Shown here one piece after another: positions 8,469 through 17,624 of a stretch of DNA of 40,998 nucleotides. The DNA is taken from NCBI GenBank assembly GCA_903830425.1, contig CAIKTR010000086.1:1-40998 (forward strand), read 5' to 3'. The stretch's first letter is position 1. The number at the start of each line of letters is the position of its first letter. The notes below the pieces were generated by a model, which worked only from the letters and a program-made list of their open reading frames with translations, did not search any database and had not been told where the DNA came from. This DNA is from an uncultured Opitutia bacterium. GTDB taxonomy: Bacteria > Verrucomicrobiota > Verrucomicrobiia > Opitutales > Opitutaceae. Both the position numbers and the translations under genes were made by a program.

Positions 8469-8639
8469 TCAGCGGTGCGGCGCGGTGGTGAGGGGGACCT
8501 CGGCCACCGGGTGCCGCGAGGCCACGATGAGCCAAGCGACCCACGCGGCAAGCTGCAGGAACAGGACGGCGACGAAAATGAGCCAGAGCCGGCTCGGCCG
8601 CGCGGGCGCCGGATCAGTGGCGGGGTTCCCGGTGCTCAC
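8469..8639 (-). CDS. 56-residue single-pass membrane protein in the cbb3 operon
   Basis: A short frame lies between ccoG and the TauE/SafE gene. It starts at GTG 8639, preceded by an excellent ribosome binding site (GAGGAGGAGGA about 6 bases upstream), overlaps the ccoG end by 26 bases, and stops one base before the next ATG. The product MSTGNPATDPAPARPSRLWL has a Pro-rich cytoplasmic head, one helix at about residues 18-43 (FVAVLFLQLAAWVAWLIVA) and a short tail ending HPVAEVPLTTAPHR. In many cbb3 clusters FixH/CcoH, a small anchored protein, occupies this position. This protein lacks the FixH periplasmic domain but could be a shortened counterpart. Position, ribosome binding site and coupling support a real gene; function is unknown. 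Confidence 0.75.
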   Translation of the reverse strand: MSTGNPATDPAPARPSRLWLIFVAVLFLQLAAWVAWLIVASRHPVAEVPLTTAPHR

Positions 8640-10101
8640 GCCGATCCTCCTCCTCCTCGCGCAGGAGCTTCACGTCCGGCCCCAGAAACTCGATCGGCCG
8701 GTTCAGGTGAAAGCGGTTGGCCAGGTCCTGGATGCGGACGGAAAGGGCAAAGGGCCCGTGGTAGTCCGGGCGCGGCTGCTGGAGCACCAGGGGCTGGACG
8801 ACCTCGCCCAGCGCGGGCACCACCACCGGACCCTGGAGGCCGGACTGGCGCAGACCGGCGGGGGCGCCCTCGAGGCTGAGCACGAACTGCACCGGCTGGT
8901 TCTGCTTGTTGACGAGCCGCACGAAGAACTGGTTGCGGATGTAGTCGTCGGAGACGATGTAGGGCGCGCCGCCGATGCGGGTGATCCCGAGGTTGGCGGG
9001 CCGGAAAGTGGAGAGCGCCCAGGTGGCGACGCTGGCGCCGACAAGCAGGAGCACGCCGTAGAGGGCGGTGCGGGGCCGCAGCCAGCGGGTGGCCCGGCCG
9101 GCAAACGCGTTCTGGGAGTCGTAGCGCACGAGGCCGCGCGGCCGGTGGAGCCGGGTCATGACGTCGTCGCAGGCGTCGATGCAGGCGGTGCAGCCGACGC
9201 ACTCCATCTGCAGGCCCTGCCGGATATCGATGCCGGTGGGGCAGACATGGACGCAGCGGTGGCAGGCGACGCAGTCGCCGGCCCGGGGCAGGGTGGCGGC
9301 GGGCTGGCCGGAGGCGAGGTGGGCGGCGAGCCGCTTCTTGTCCTCGGCGGCGGTCAGGCGCGGTTCGCCCCGGCGGGCGTCGTAGCCGATGACCAGGGAG
9401 TGGTCGTCGATCAGGGCCGACTGCAGGCGGCCGTAGGGGCAGATGACGATGCACAGCTGCTCGCGGAACCAGGCGAAGTTGAAGTAGAGGACGCCGGTGA
9501 AGACCGCCATGAAGGCGAAGGCGCTCCAGTTCTCGACGGGGGCGGCGCGCATCATGGCCCAGACCTCGGGCAGCGAGACGAAATAGGCGAGGAACAGGTG
9601 GGCGATCGTGGCGGAGACGAGGAAAAACAGGCCGTGCTTCACGATGCGCTTGAGCCCCTTGAGCGCGGAGAGCGGGGCCTCGGCCAGGGCCCGGCGCTGC
9701 ACGGCGTCGCCGTCAATCCAGCGCTCCAGGCGGCGGTAGACCTGGTCGAGAAACACCGTGTGCGGGCAGGCCCAGCCGCACCAGACGCGGCCGAGCAGGG
9801 CCGTGATGAAGAAGAGGGAGAACCCGAGGCCGGTGATGACGAAGAACAGCAGCCACATGTCCTGGGCCGCCAGGGTCAGCCCGAACAGGTGGAACCGGCG
9901 CTCGGCGATGTCGAGGAACACCGCCGGGTAGCCGCCGACGTGGATCCACGGCAGCGACAGGTAGAAAACAATCAGCAGGCCGGCCGAGGCCTGGCGGGCC
10001 AGCGTGAAGCGTCCGTGGGTATCGGAGGGGTAGAGGAAGGGCCGGGACCCGTCATCACGTATCGTGGTGACGGAGTCTCGGGTGGGCAGAGGTGCGGCCA
10101 T
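8614..10101 (-). CDS. ccoG: cbb3 oxidase assembly protein CcoG (FixG/RdxA), polyferredoxin
   Basis: The 495-residue protein is colinear with CcoG. It has five or so membrane helices in residues 38-215, including GRVWCGWACPHTVFLDQ (104-120) and CIVICPYGRLQSALIDD (217-233). Two 4Fe-4S motifs follow: CVACHRCVHVCP (277-288) and CVGCTACIDACD (301-312). A further helix near 340 leads to a C-terminal periplasmic Ig-like domain. CcoG reduces Cu(II) to Cu(I) for delivery to CcoN during cbb3 assembly in the species studied. The start lies 3 bases after the stop of ccoP. The highly charged end (REEEEDRREHREPRH) is encoded by the DNA that also supplies the ribosome binding site of the next gene. Confidence 0.95.
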   Translation of the reverse strand: MAAPLPTRDSVTTIRDDGSRPFLYPSDTHGRFTLARQASAGLLIVFYLSLPWIHVGGYPAVFLDIAERRFHLFGLTLAAQDMWLLFFVITGLGFSLFFITALLGRVWCGWACPHTVFLDQVYRRLERWIDGDAVQRRALAEAPLSALKGLKRIVKHGLFFLVSATIAHLFLAYFVSLPEVWAMMRAAPVENWSAFAFMAVFTGVLYFNFAWFREQLCIVICPYGRLQSALIDDHSLVIGYDARRGEPRLTAAEDKKRLAAHLASGQPAATLPRAGDCVACHRCVHVCPTGIDIRQGLQMECVGCTACIDACDDVMTRLHRPRGLVRYDSQNAFAGRATRWLRPRTALYGVLLLVGASVATWALSTFRPANLGITRIGGAPYIVSDDYIRNQFFVRLVNKQNQPVQFVLSLEGAPAGLRQSGLQGPVVVPALGEVVQPLVLQQPRPDYHGPFALSVRIQDLANRFHLNRPIEFLGPDVKLLREEEEDRREHREPRH

Positions 10102-10104
10102 GAA

Positions 10105-10689
10105 TCATTTTGGCGCGATCGGCACCCAGGCGGCCTGAACTTCGATGGGTTCACCCTCCTGATGATAGCTGAGCACGTAGGCGACCGCCTCGGTGATCTT
10201 CTTGCCTCCCAGGACGGGGCCCCACGGGGGCATGCCCTTGGCGAGCACGCCGTTGGTGACGGTGGCGTAGATTTCGGTCGGCTTGCCACCGTGGATCCAC
10301 AGCTGGTCGACGAGGTTGGCGCCGATGCCGCCGGTCAGCTTCTCGGTGTGGCAGCTGACGCAGGTCGAGTTGAAGGTGGCGCGGCCGGCTTCGACGAAGA
10401 CGGGGTTGCGGCTCATCTTCCACAGGCTGGCATCGTCGACGGCCGGGGTCGCGGCGAGCCGCTTGGCCTCGATGATGGCGAGCTGCTGTTCGACGGCGGC
10501 GGCGTTGGTGGGCCCGTAGTGGGCGCGCTCGTAGTAGAACCAGTAGCCGGCCCAGAAGACGATGGCGCCGTAGAGCGTCATCAGCCACCAGTTGGGCAGG
10601 CGCTTGTCGTATTCCTGGATATCGCCGTCGAAGACGTGCGGGCGGAGTTTATCCTGATCGGGCGGGGTGGGCTTAGGCGTGGGTGTCAT
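10105..10689 (-). CDS. ccoP: cbb3 oxidase subunit CcoP, monoheme form
   Basis: The N-terminus of this 194-residue protein is typical of CcoP: DGDIQEYDKRLPNWWLMTLY (21-40), a cytoplasmic stretch leading into the single membrane helix (about 36-53). After a linker comes one cytochrome c domain with heme motif CVSCH at 110-114 and a candidate axial Met in AKGMPPWG near 150. Canonical CcoP is near 300 residues with two c-type hemes; this one has only one domain and one CxxCH. Monoheme CcoP forms are known from some lineages and would shorten the electron entry chain. It overlaps the ccoQ end by 17 bases and ccoG follows after 3 bases. Confidence 0.92.
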   Translation of the reverse strand: MTPTPKPTPPDQDKLRPHVFDGDIQEYDKRLPNWWLMTLYGAIVFWAGYWFYYERAHYGPTNAAAVEQQLAIIEAKRLAATPAVDDASLWKMSRNPVFVEAGRATFNSTCVSCHTEKLTGGIGANLVDQLWIHGGKPTEIYATVTNGVLAKGMPPWGPVLGGKKITEAVAYVLSYHQEGEPIEVQAAWVPIAPK

Positions 10690-10861
10690 GGCGGCCGGCG
10701 GCGGTTTCAGTGGTGAAGGGCAGGTTGGCGAAATGGTCGACCTGGGCGCGGGGCATGCGCAGCGCGCGCCAGGTGATGGTGGCGAAAATCGTCGCGGCGG
10801 TCACAAACGCCACGAGGACGTAGATGACCGACGAGTCGTCGAAGAGGAGTCGTTTGAACAT
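10673..10861 (-). CDS. ccoQ: cbb3 oxidase subunit CcoQ-like small membrane protein
   Basis: This 62-residue protein starts MFKRLLFDDSSVIYVLVAFV and has one membrane helix (about residues 12-33), followed by a short charged cytoplasmic segment (RALRMPRAQVDHFANLPF). Size, single helix and position between the ccoNO fusion and ccoP are those of CcoQ, which stabilises the assembled oxidase. Sequence conservation in CcoQ is poor, so position carries much of the weight. It begins 8 bases after the ccoNO stop (10870) and overlaps ccoP by 17 bases. Confidence 0.8.
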   Translation of the reverse strand: MFKRLLFDDSSVIYVLVAFVTAATIFATITWRALRMPRAQVDHFANLPFTTETAAGRHDTHA

Positions 10862-10869
10862 GGCGGGGA

Positions 10870-13179
<2,310 letters not shown>

Positions 13180-13218
13180 GGGTGGGAAGTTAAGCGTACG
13201 AAAGCGAAAGGGGGTGGA

Positions 13219-13452
13219 TCACGCCGTCCGGGACGGCTGGTCCGGGGGGGTGGCGGTCGCGGGGGAGCGTTGCGCCAGGCCCTGCGCGGCGGGGCGGACG
13301 GTGCCGGCGACCCGCGGGGTCTCCTCGGCGAGCGGGAGCAGGGACTCGCGCTCGGCGTTGCTGAAGCGGCCGGCGTGTTCGCGCAGAAAAAAAACCACAA
13401 AGGTGAAGACCAGGCAGAGGCTGACGGTGAGGGTAAGGGGGATGACCGGCAT
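13219..13452 (-). CDS. ccoS: CcoS-like cbb3 oxidase assembly protein
   Basis: This 77-residue protein begins MPVIPLTLTVSLCLVFTFVV, a single N-terminal membrane helix, followed by FFLREHAGRFSNAERESLLP. CcoS proteins share this plan: one helix, then an aromatic and G-x-F-D/S-x-x-E stretch, followed by a variable tail. It lies directly upstream of the ccoNO fusion (39-base gap), one of the usual places for ccoS. In Rhodobacter CcoS is needed for copper insertion into CcoN. The tail (residues 45-77) is low-complexity Ala/Pro/Thr and unlikely to be structured. The match is by architecture and place rather than strong sequence identity. Confidence 0.65.
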   Translation of the reverse strand: MPVIPLTLTVSLCLVFTFVVFFLREHAGRFSNAERESLLPLAEETPRVAGTVRPAAQGLAQRSPATATPPDQPSRTA

Positions 13453-13463
13453 GAAAGGGGCGT

Positions 13464-13706
13464 TTACGATTTGGCCGGGGAGCGGGTCGAAGCGTTGGTG
13501 CCCGGATGCCTCCCGCGGACCGTGTGCCCGCGAATGCGCCCATGCCGATGGCGGATGAGTTCCTTGGCCGTGAGCCAGTTGTCAAGCTCGACGCCCTCCA
13601 GACACCCGCCCTCGATCCAGAGGCTGTGGGCCAGCTGCCGGATATCGGACTCGCAGGAATCCACCACGGGCCGGCGGGCCGAATGAGGTGTGAGCGCGGG
13701 CTTCAT
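13464..13706 (-). CDS. DUF2934 family small protein at the head of the cbb3 operon
   Basis: In this 80-residue protein the core SDIRQLAHSLWIEGGCLEGV followed by ELDNWLTAKELI (residues about 20-50) matches the DUF2934 pattern of I-R-x-x-A-Y-x-L-W-E, G-x-P-x-G and W-L-x-A-E. The family has no known function; members are soluble, small and common in Verrucomicrobiota and Proteobacteria. It ends 11 bases before the CcoS-like start, so it is likely the first gene of the cbb3 transcript. The C-terminal third is Arg/His-rich (RHRHGRIRGHTVRGRH). A TATAGT box lies 31 bases upstream of its ATG. Confidence 0.75.
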   Translation of the reverse strand: MKPALTPHSARRPVVDSCESDIRQLAHSLWIEGGCLEGVELDNWLTAKELIRHRHGRIRGHTVRGRHPGTNASTRSPAKS

Positions 13707-13736
13707 GAACGTGCCTTGGGTGGGGTATTAGCGCTC

Positions 13737-13742
13737 ACTATA
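13737..13742 (-). promoter_or_regulatory. Possible -10 element of the cbb3 operon
   Basis: Read on the minus strand these bases are TATAGT, five of six matches to the -10 consensus, 31 bases before the first ATG of the operon at 13706. No convincing -35 lies at the right spacing and no FNR/Anr-type palindrome is evident. An activator-dependent or weak promoter is possible. Confidence 0.3.
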
Positions 13743-13886
13743 AAGATGCCGGCGGCAACTGGCTCCGCGAGTTTTGCTCAGGGAAGCGCATATCTTGCCA
13801 CCGGAAAAAATAAGGCGGGTCAAAAGATGCGTCGGCCCTGACAAGCAACGCGTAGCAAAGTCGGGTGATATTTGCGATGCTAAGGC

Positions 13887-14336
13887 ATGTTCAAACGGCT
13901 TTCAGCGTTGCTGATGGCCCGCCGGCTTTCGCTGAAGACCGAGTGGGAACGCCGGCTGCGGGCGCAGCCGCCCAACACGGCGCTCGCGAACCCCGATGTG
14001 CTCGTGCACCGGATGGATGACAGCTTGGAGCGGCTGGACTCGCTCCTGTCTCGGCACGCCAAGCGGTGGCCGGAGGGGCATCCGCCTGCCCTGGCCCGGC
14101 TGCGGGATCCCTGCCGGTGCGGCCTCAACCCCCTGCTGGGCTATTTTGAGACGGGCGGGGCGGCGCTGCTGGCGGTGCTGCCGGACTTGAAGGAGACGGA
14201 GCGGAGCGCCGTGGAGCAGGCGTGGTATTTTTTCGCGCAGCAGGAAGTCGACTCGCTGTGTGCGGTGTGCTGCCGCTGCGGCCGACCCGAGGCGGCGCTG
14301 GCCGACACGCCAGCACCGGCGGGGGCGGGGGCCTGA
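13887..14336 (+). CDS. Cys-rich conserved hypothetical protein
   Basis: This 149-residue protein, MFKRLSALLMARRLSLKTEW, is soluble. Its N-terminal part is helical and charged (residues 1-60, with HRMDDSLERLDSLLSRHAKR). A middle motif reads RDPCRCGLNPLLGYFETGGA, and the end carries CAVCCRCGRPEAAL. The six cysteines in CxC and CxxCCxC spacing suggest bound metal or a redox site. I do not recognise a named family. It reads away from the cbb3 operon from the same intergenic region (13707-13886), so the two may share control. It converges with the PocR/AraC regulator, with only 37 bases between stops. Confidence 0.7.
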   Translation: MFKRLSALLMARRLSLKTEWERRLRAQPPNTALANPDVLVHRMDDSLERLDSLLSRHAKRWPEGHPPALARLRDPCRCGLNPLLGYFETGGAALLAVLPDLKETERSAVEQAWYFFAQQEVDSLCAVCCRCGRPEAALADTPAPAGAGA

Positions 14337-14373
14337 ACGGATCAGCCGGTTCGGACCGGGGCGGGCCGCGGGC

Positions 14374-15282
14374 TCAGGCCTGGCGCTGCAGCCGGGTCCG
14401 CCAGACGGTCGGGGCTTCGCCGGTGATTTTCCGGAACACCCGGTTGAACTGCGAGAGCGACTGGAACCCGGCGGCGTAGGCGGCCTCGCTGATGCGCTTG
14501 TGCGGGTTGAGCAGGAGGTTTTTCACCTTCTCGACGCGCAGCCGGGCCAGGTAGTCGGTGAACGTGAGCCCGGTCGCCTGCTTGAACATCTTGCAGAAGT
14601 AGAACGCGCTCGTGTTCACCGCCCCGGCCACCTGCCGCAGCGAGATGTCCTCGTCCTGGTGCTCCGTGATGAAGAGCTTGGCGCGCGAGACCATCGGCGC
14701 CTCCACCTGCTGGGCGGAGACCATCAGCTGGTTGCTGAGCGAGGCCAGGTGCTGGGCAAAAATCGTCAGGAGGCGGAGGGCGGCCTCGTACTGCTTCTTG
14801 TCGAGGACCCGGGTTTGGAAATAGGTCTCCTCCAGGCGCTTCATGTCCGTTTTCACGCCGAAGCTGATAAGCTTGCGCGCCAGCTGGGTGAACTCGGGCT
14901 TGTTGGGCCGGTGGAGCAGCACCTGCCCGGTCTGGAGGAAGGCGACGAGATTTTCCCCGACGCGCACCGGCACGGCGGAATCACACAGACCGGCGAAGCA
15001 CTTGAGGGTCTTCGGCTCAAACCGCGCCTCGGTCTCGACCCGGCGCTGGAGCTGGAGGCAGGCGGCGCAGCTCTGGTTGGTGTTGGCCATCAGCGCGCAG
15101 AAGGGGTTCTCGTTGGGGGCCCCGCTATGCGGCAGGTCGAACGTCTCGATCGGCCGCAGGTTGATCGGCAGGCCGGTGGTTTCACGGAACGCCTTCTCAT
15201 AATCGCGGTAAATCTGCGACTGGTGCAGCTGGGCGACGAGGGCCCGGCTGACGGTGGCAGGTTTAGGGGTCGATGAATCCAC
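14374..15282 (-). CDS. AraC family transcriptional regulator with PocR ligand-binding domain
   Basis: This 302-residue protein has two parts. Residues about 20-185 form a PocR-type sensor: YEKAFRETTGLPINL, NPFCALMANTNQSCAACL, then FAGLCDSAVPVRVGENLVAF and LQTGQVLLHRP. The Cys residues and the G-L-C-D-S-A-V-P-V motif are characteristic. Residues 200-300 are a double helix-turn-helix AraC domain, with DISLRQVAGAVNTSAFYFCK for the first and RISEAAYAAGFQSLSQFNRV for the second. PocR of Salmonella senses 1,2-propanediol and activates the pdu microcompartment and cob genes. Here a tandem BMC shell gene lies 5 kb away, so control of the 15942-22236 operon is a reasonable guess, although rpoZ lies between. 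This domain pairing is common in Opitutaceae with other targets. Confidence 0.9.
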   Translation of the reverse strand: MDSSTPKPATVSRALVAQLHQSQIYRDYEKAFRETTGLPINLRPIETFDLPHSGAPNENPFCALMANTNQSCAACLQLQRRVETEARFEPKTLKCFAGLCDSAVPVRVGENLVAFLQTGQVLLHRPNKPEFTQLARKLISFGVKTDMKRLEETYFQTRVLDKKQYEAALRLLTIFAQHLASLSNQLMVSAQQVEAPMVSRAKLFITEHQDEDISLRQVAGAVNTSAFYFCKMFKQATGLTFTDYLARLRVEKVKNLLLNPHKRISEAAYAAGFQSLSQFNRVFRKITGEAPTVWRTRLQRQA

Positions 15283-15485
15283 GTGGGGACGGTAGGTTGA
15301 CCAACGTCGGGTGCAATGCCGAAGCGGACGGGTCGGAAAGCTTTTCTGGGCTGGCCTCCGACCCTAAGAGTGTCCTAAGCGGGTGGCCCCCGAATGATTC
15401 CACCGGCCCGCCCCCGGCCGTCCCGGTTATAGGTCGTGTTCCGGTCGCCGGGGTTTTAAAGTGGCCGACTCAGCCAACTCCCACG

Positions 15486-15533
15486 ATGAACTTCACCACC
15501 TTCCTTGCCGCTGTGACGGCCGCCCAGCCATGA
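15486..15533 (+). CDS. Possible 15-residue leader peptide overlapping rpoZ
   Basis: An ATG at 15486 opens a 15-codon frame, MNFTTFLAAVTAAQP, whose TGA overlaps the rpoZ start in an ATGA arrangement. rpoZ itself has no visible ribosome binding site, so translational coupling through this peptide is conceivable. The leader lacks an evident ribosome binding site as well, so chance is not excluded. Confidence 0.25.
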   Translation: MNFTTFLAAVTAAQP

Positions 15534-15748
15534 GAGACGATTACCTGAAGGCGGCGCTCAAGTTGATCGATGACCCGAACATCCTGGTGAACGTGGTCTC
15601 GCGCCGGGTGAAGCAGCTGCGGCGCGGCCATCGCCCGCTGGTGGAGTCGCTGGAAAAGCTCTCGGCCGAGGATACGGCGCTGCGGGAAATCATGGAGGGC
15701 AAGATCAGCTACGAGCTGGCCACGCCCGAGATGCTCGCCCGCCGCTAA
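15530..15748 (+). CDS. rpoZ: DNA-directed RNA polymerase subunit omega
   Basis: The 72-residue product MRDDYLKAALKLIDDPNILV matches omega. A short N-terminus is followed by the conserved helix with NVVSRRVKQLRRGHRPLVES (the V-S-x-R-x-x-Q-L motif that packs on the beta-prime subunit), then LSAEDTALREIMEGKISYEL. Omega helps assembly of RNA polymerase and, in proteobacteria, forms part of a ppGpp site. The ATG at 15530 is selected because omega homologues begin at this Met; a longer reading from 15461 adds unrelated residues. It is divergent from the PocR/AraC gene, with 247 bp between starts in which no clear promoter or operator was found, and is followed by 193 bp before the aldolase-cupin gene. 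Confidence 0.92.
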   Translation: MRDDYLKAALKLIDDPNILVNVVSRRVKQLRRGHRPLVESLEKLSAEDTALREIMEGKISYELATPEMLARR

Positions 15749-15833
15749 GGCGGCCCGTCCCGGCGGAGCCGGTCGACCCATCCCGGCCGCCGGCCGGTAG
15801 GCTGGGGGAGGGGGGCGCCTGCCCTGGGTCGGG

Positions 15834-15894
15834 TGGAAATGGATTTTTTTTCCATCATAAATTGACTCAGGGGGCGAAATATCTGGGCTAGTAT
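15834..15894 (+). promoter_or_regulatory. AT-rich palindrome and promoter-like elements before the aldolase operon
   Basis: In very GC-rich surroundings an AT-rich patch holds two overlapping palindromes: TGGAAA-N9-TTTCCA (15834-15854) and ATGGA-N7-TCCAT (15839-15855) around a run of eight T. Just downstream lie TTGACT (15862-15867) and TAGTAT (15889-15894), but the 21-base spacing is too long for a standard sigma-70 promoter. The palindromes could be a repressor or activator site for the operon beginning at 15942, or the T-run could terminate rpoZ. Confidence 0.35.
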
Positions 15895-15941
15895 CCTCCT
15901 TTGCCCCATCCCGTGCCTGCCCGGCCGATTAGCCCGCCTCC

Positions 15942-17609
15942 ATGAAGGTCCCTGCCATCCAGCGTCTCCGCGCCAAACTGCACTCCCAGGTCCCGGTGTA
16001 CGGGTTGTGGATCACGTTGGAGTCGGCGAGTATCTGCGAGATGGCCGTGGCGCTGGGGCTCGACTGGGTGACGATCGACGCCGAGCACGGCCACCTCGAC
16101 TGGAAGGAAATCGTCGAGCACATCCGCGCCGCGGTGCGCAGCGACACGGTGGTGCTCGTGCGGCTGGCCGAAAACTCTCCCGCGCTCATCAAGCGCGCCC
16201 TCGACATCGGCGCCGACGGCGTCGTCCTGCCGTGGATCGAGACGCCCCAGCAGCTTGAGTCCGCGATCGCGGCGGCGACCTATCCCCCCCGCGGCATCCG
16301 GGGCATCGGCGCCGAGCGCGCCACCTGCTGGGGGCAGTGTTTCGTCGAGCACACGGGCGAGGCCGATGCCCATGTGCTCGTCGTGCCGATGATCGAGAGC
16401 GTCCGGGCCGTGCAAAACATCGACCAGTTGGCGCGGGTGAAGGGCGCGGAGCTTTTCTTCTTTGGCCCGGCGGATCTGTCTTCCACTGCCGGGTTCCCGG
16501 GCCAGTGGGAGGGCCCGGGCGTCGCGGCGCTCATCGGGCGGGCGAAGGACACGCTGCGGCAGGCGGGCAAATTTTGCGGCGTCATCGCCACCGACGAGGC
16601 CAATCTCGCCCAGCGCCGGGCGCAGGGTTTTGCCCTGCTCGGGCTCGGCCTGGATGCCGGGCTGATGCTGCGCAGCCTGCACGGCCTGCTCGCGGCGCAG
16701 GGCCGCGACCGGACGATCCGCGCGGGTTTCACTCCGGAAAACGATGCCGCGGCCCTGGCGGCGGAGCGGCCGGCCCAGTGCGCCCCGCCGGCCATGCGCC
16801 CCGACCGCCCCGAGGTCATGAACCTGCGCGGCAGCGGCCCGCAGCTCACCGTGGCGCCCGGCGTGGAGTTCGACTGCCTCGTCGGCGCGCACAACCAGGC
16901 GCGCCACCTCACCACGGCGCTCGTCACCTTCCAGCCCGGCGCCCAGCTGCCCGCCCACCGGCACGGGTTCGCCGAGTCCATCACCCTGCTGCAGGGGCGG
17001 GCCCTCGTCGAGGTCGAGGGCCGGGGGTATGAGCTCGGGCCGCTCGACAACGTGACCATCCCGCGCGGCCTGGTGCACCGGGTCACCACGCTGGCCCGCT
17101 CGGGCCCGGCGCTGTTCCACGTCGCCCTGGCCTCGTCCACGCCGGACCGCGAGCTCGTCCACCGGTTTTTCCCGCGCCGGACCATGCCGGAGGTCACGCA
17201 GACCCAGCCCGGCGGCGAGCGCGTGACCTACCTCGGCAAGGTCGAGCGCTACGCGCCCGGCAACCACGCCGAGTTTGTGGACTACTTCAACGGGGCCCTC
17301 CTGCCCGGCCTGGAAATGAGCGGGGGGTACGGCCGGTTCCAGCCGGGTGGCCGCCTGCCGGCGCATCTCCATGACTTCGACGAGTCGATCTGCATCGTCG
17401 AGGGCCAGGCGACCTGCGTGGTCGAGGGCCGGCGTTACACCCTGGCCGAGCCGGCCACCGCGCTGCAGCCGCGCGGCCGCATCCACTATTTCATCAACGA
17501 GACCGCCGCCCCCATGGGCATGATCTGGGTGTACGCCGGGCCGCAGCCCGAGCGCATCGTGGTCGAGGAGGCCTGCGCCGCCTCGCCCGCCGTGGCCTGG
17601 GGCGCGTGA
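15942..17609 (+). CDS. HpcH/HpaI aldolase fused to two cupin domains
   Basis: In this 555-residue protein residues 1-260 are a class II (metal-dependent) HpcH/HpaI aldolase barrel: GLWITLESASICEMAVALGL (21-40), then VTIDAEHGHLDW, ADGVVLPWIETPQQ, RGIRGIGAERA, VPMIESVRAVQN with the metal-binding Glu, and FFFGPADLS with the metal-binding Asp. Such enzymes cleave 2-keto-3-deoxy sugar acids to pyruvate and an aldehyde. Residues about 300-395 form one cupin (AHRHGFAES then LVHRV) and about 430-540 a second (AHLHDFDES then RIHYFIN), both keeping His-x-His, Glu and His metal ligands. Homologous aldolases are normally about 260 residues, so the fusion is unusual. The cupins may bind the substrate, isomerise it or regulate. 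It heads a six-gene run, the next gene starting 15 bases on. Confidence 0.88.
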   Translation: MKVPAIQRLRAKLHSQVPVYGLWITLESASICEMAVALGLDWVTIDAEHGHLDWKEIVEHIRAAVRSDTVVLVRLAENSPALIKRALDIGADGVVLPWIETPQQLESAIAAATYPPRGIRGIGAERATCWGQCFVEHTGEADAHVLVVPMIESVRAVQNIDQLARVKGAELFFFGPADLSSTAGFPGQWEGPGVAALIGRAKDTLRQAGKFCGVIATDEANLAQRRAQGFALLGLGLDAGLMLRSLHGLLAAQGRDRTIRAGFTPENDAAALAAERPAQCAPPAMRPDRPEVMNLRGSGPQLTVAPGVEFDCLVGAHNQARHLTTALVTFQPGAQLPAHRHGFAESITLLQGRALVEVEGRGYELGPLDNVTIPRGLVHRVTTLARSGPALFHVALASSTPDRELVHRFFPRRTMPEVTQTQPGGERVTYLGKVERYAPGNHAEFVDYFNGALLPGLEMSGGYGRFQPGGRLPAHLHDFDESICIVEGQATCVVEGRRYTLAEPATALQPRGRIHYFINETAAPMGMIWVYAGPQPERIVVEEACAASPAVAWGA

Positions 17610-17624
17610 CCGTCCTTTCCGACC

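Noticed and set aside
13707-13886. Search for an FNR/Anr box controlling the cbb3 operon
   Set aside because: No TTGAT-N4-ATCAA-like palindrome could be found in the gap, so no oxygen-regulator site is claimed.
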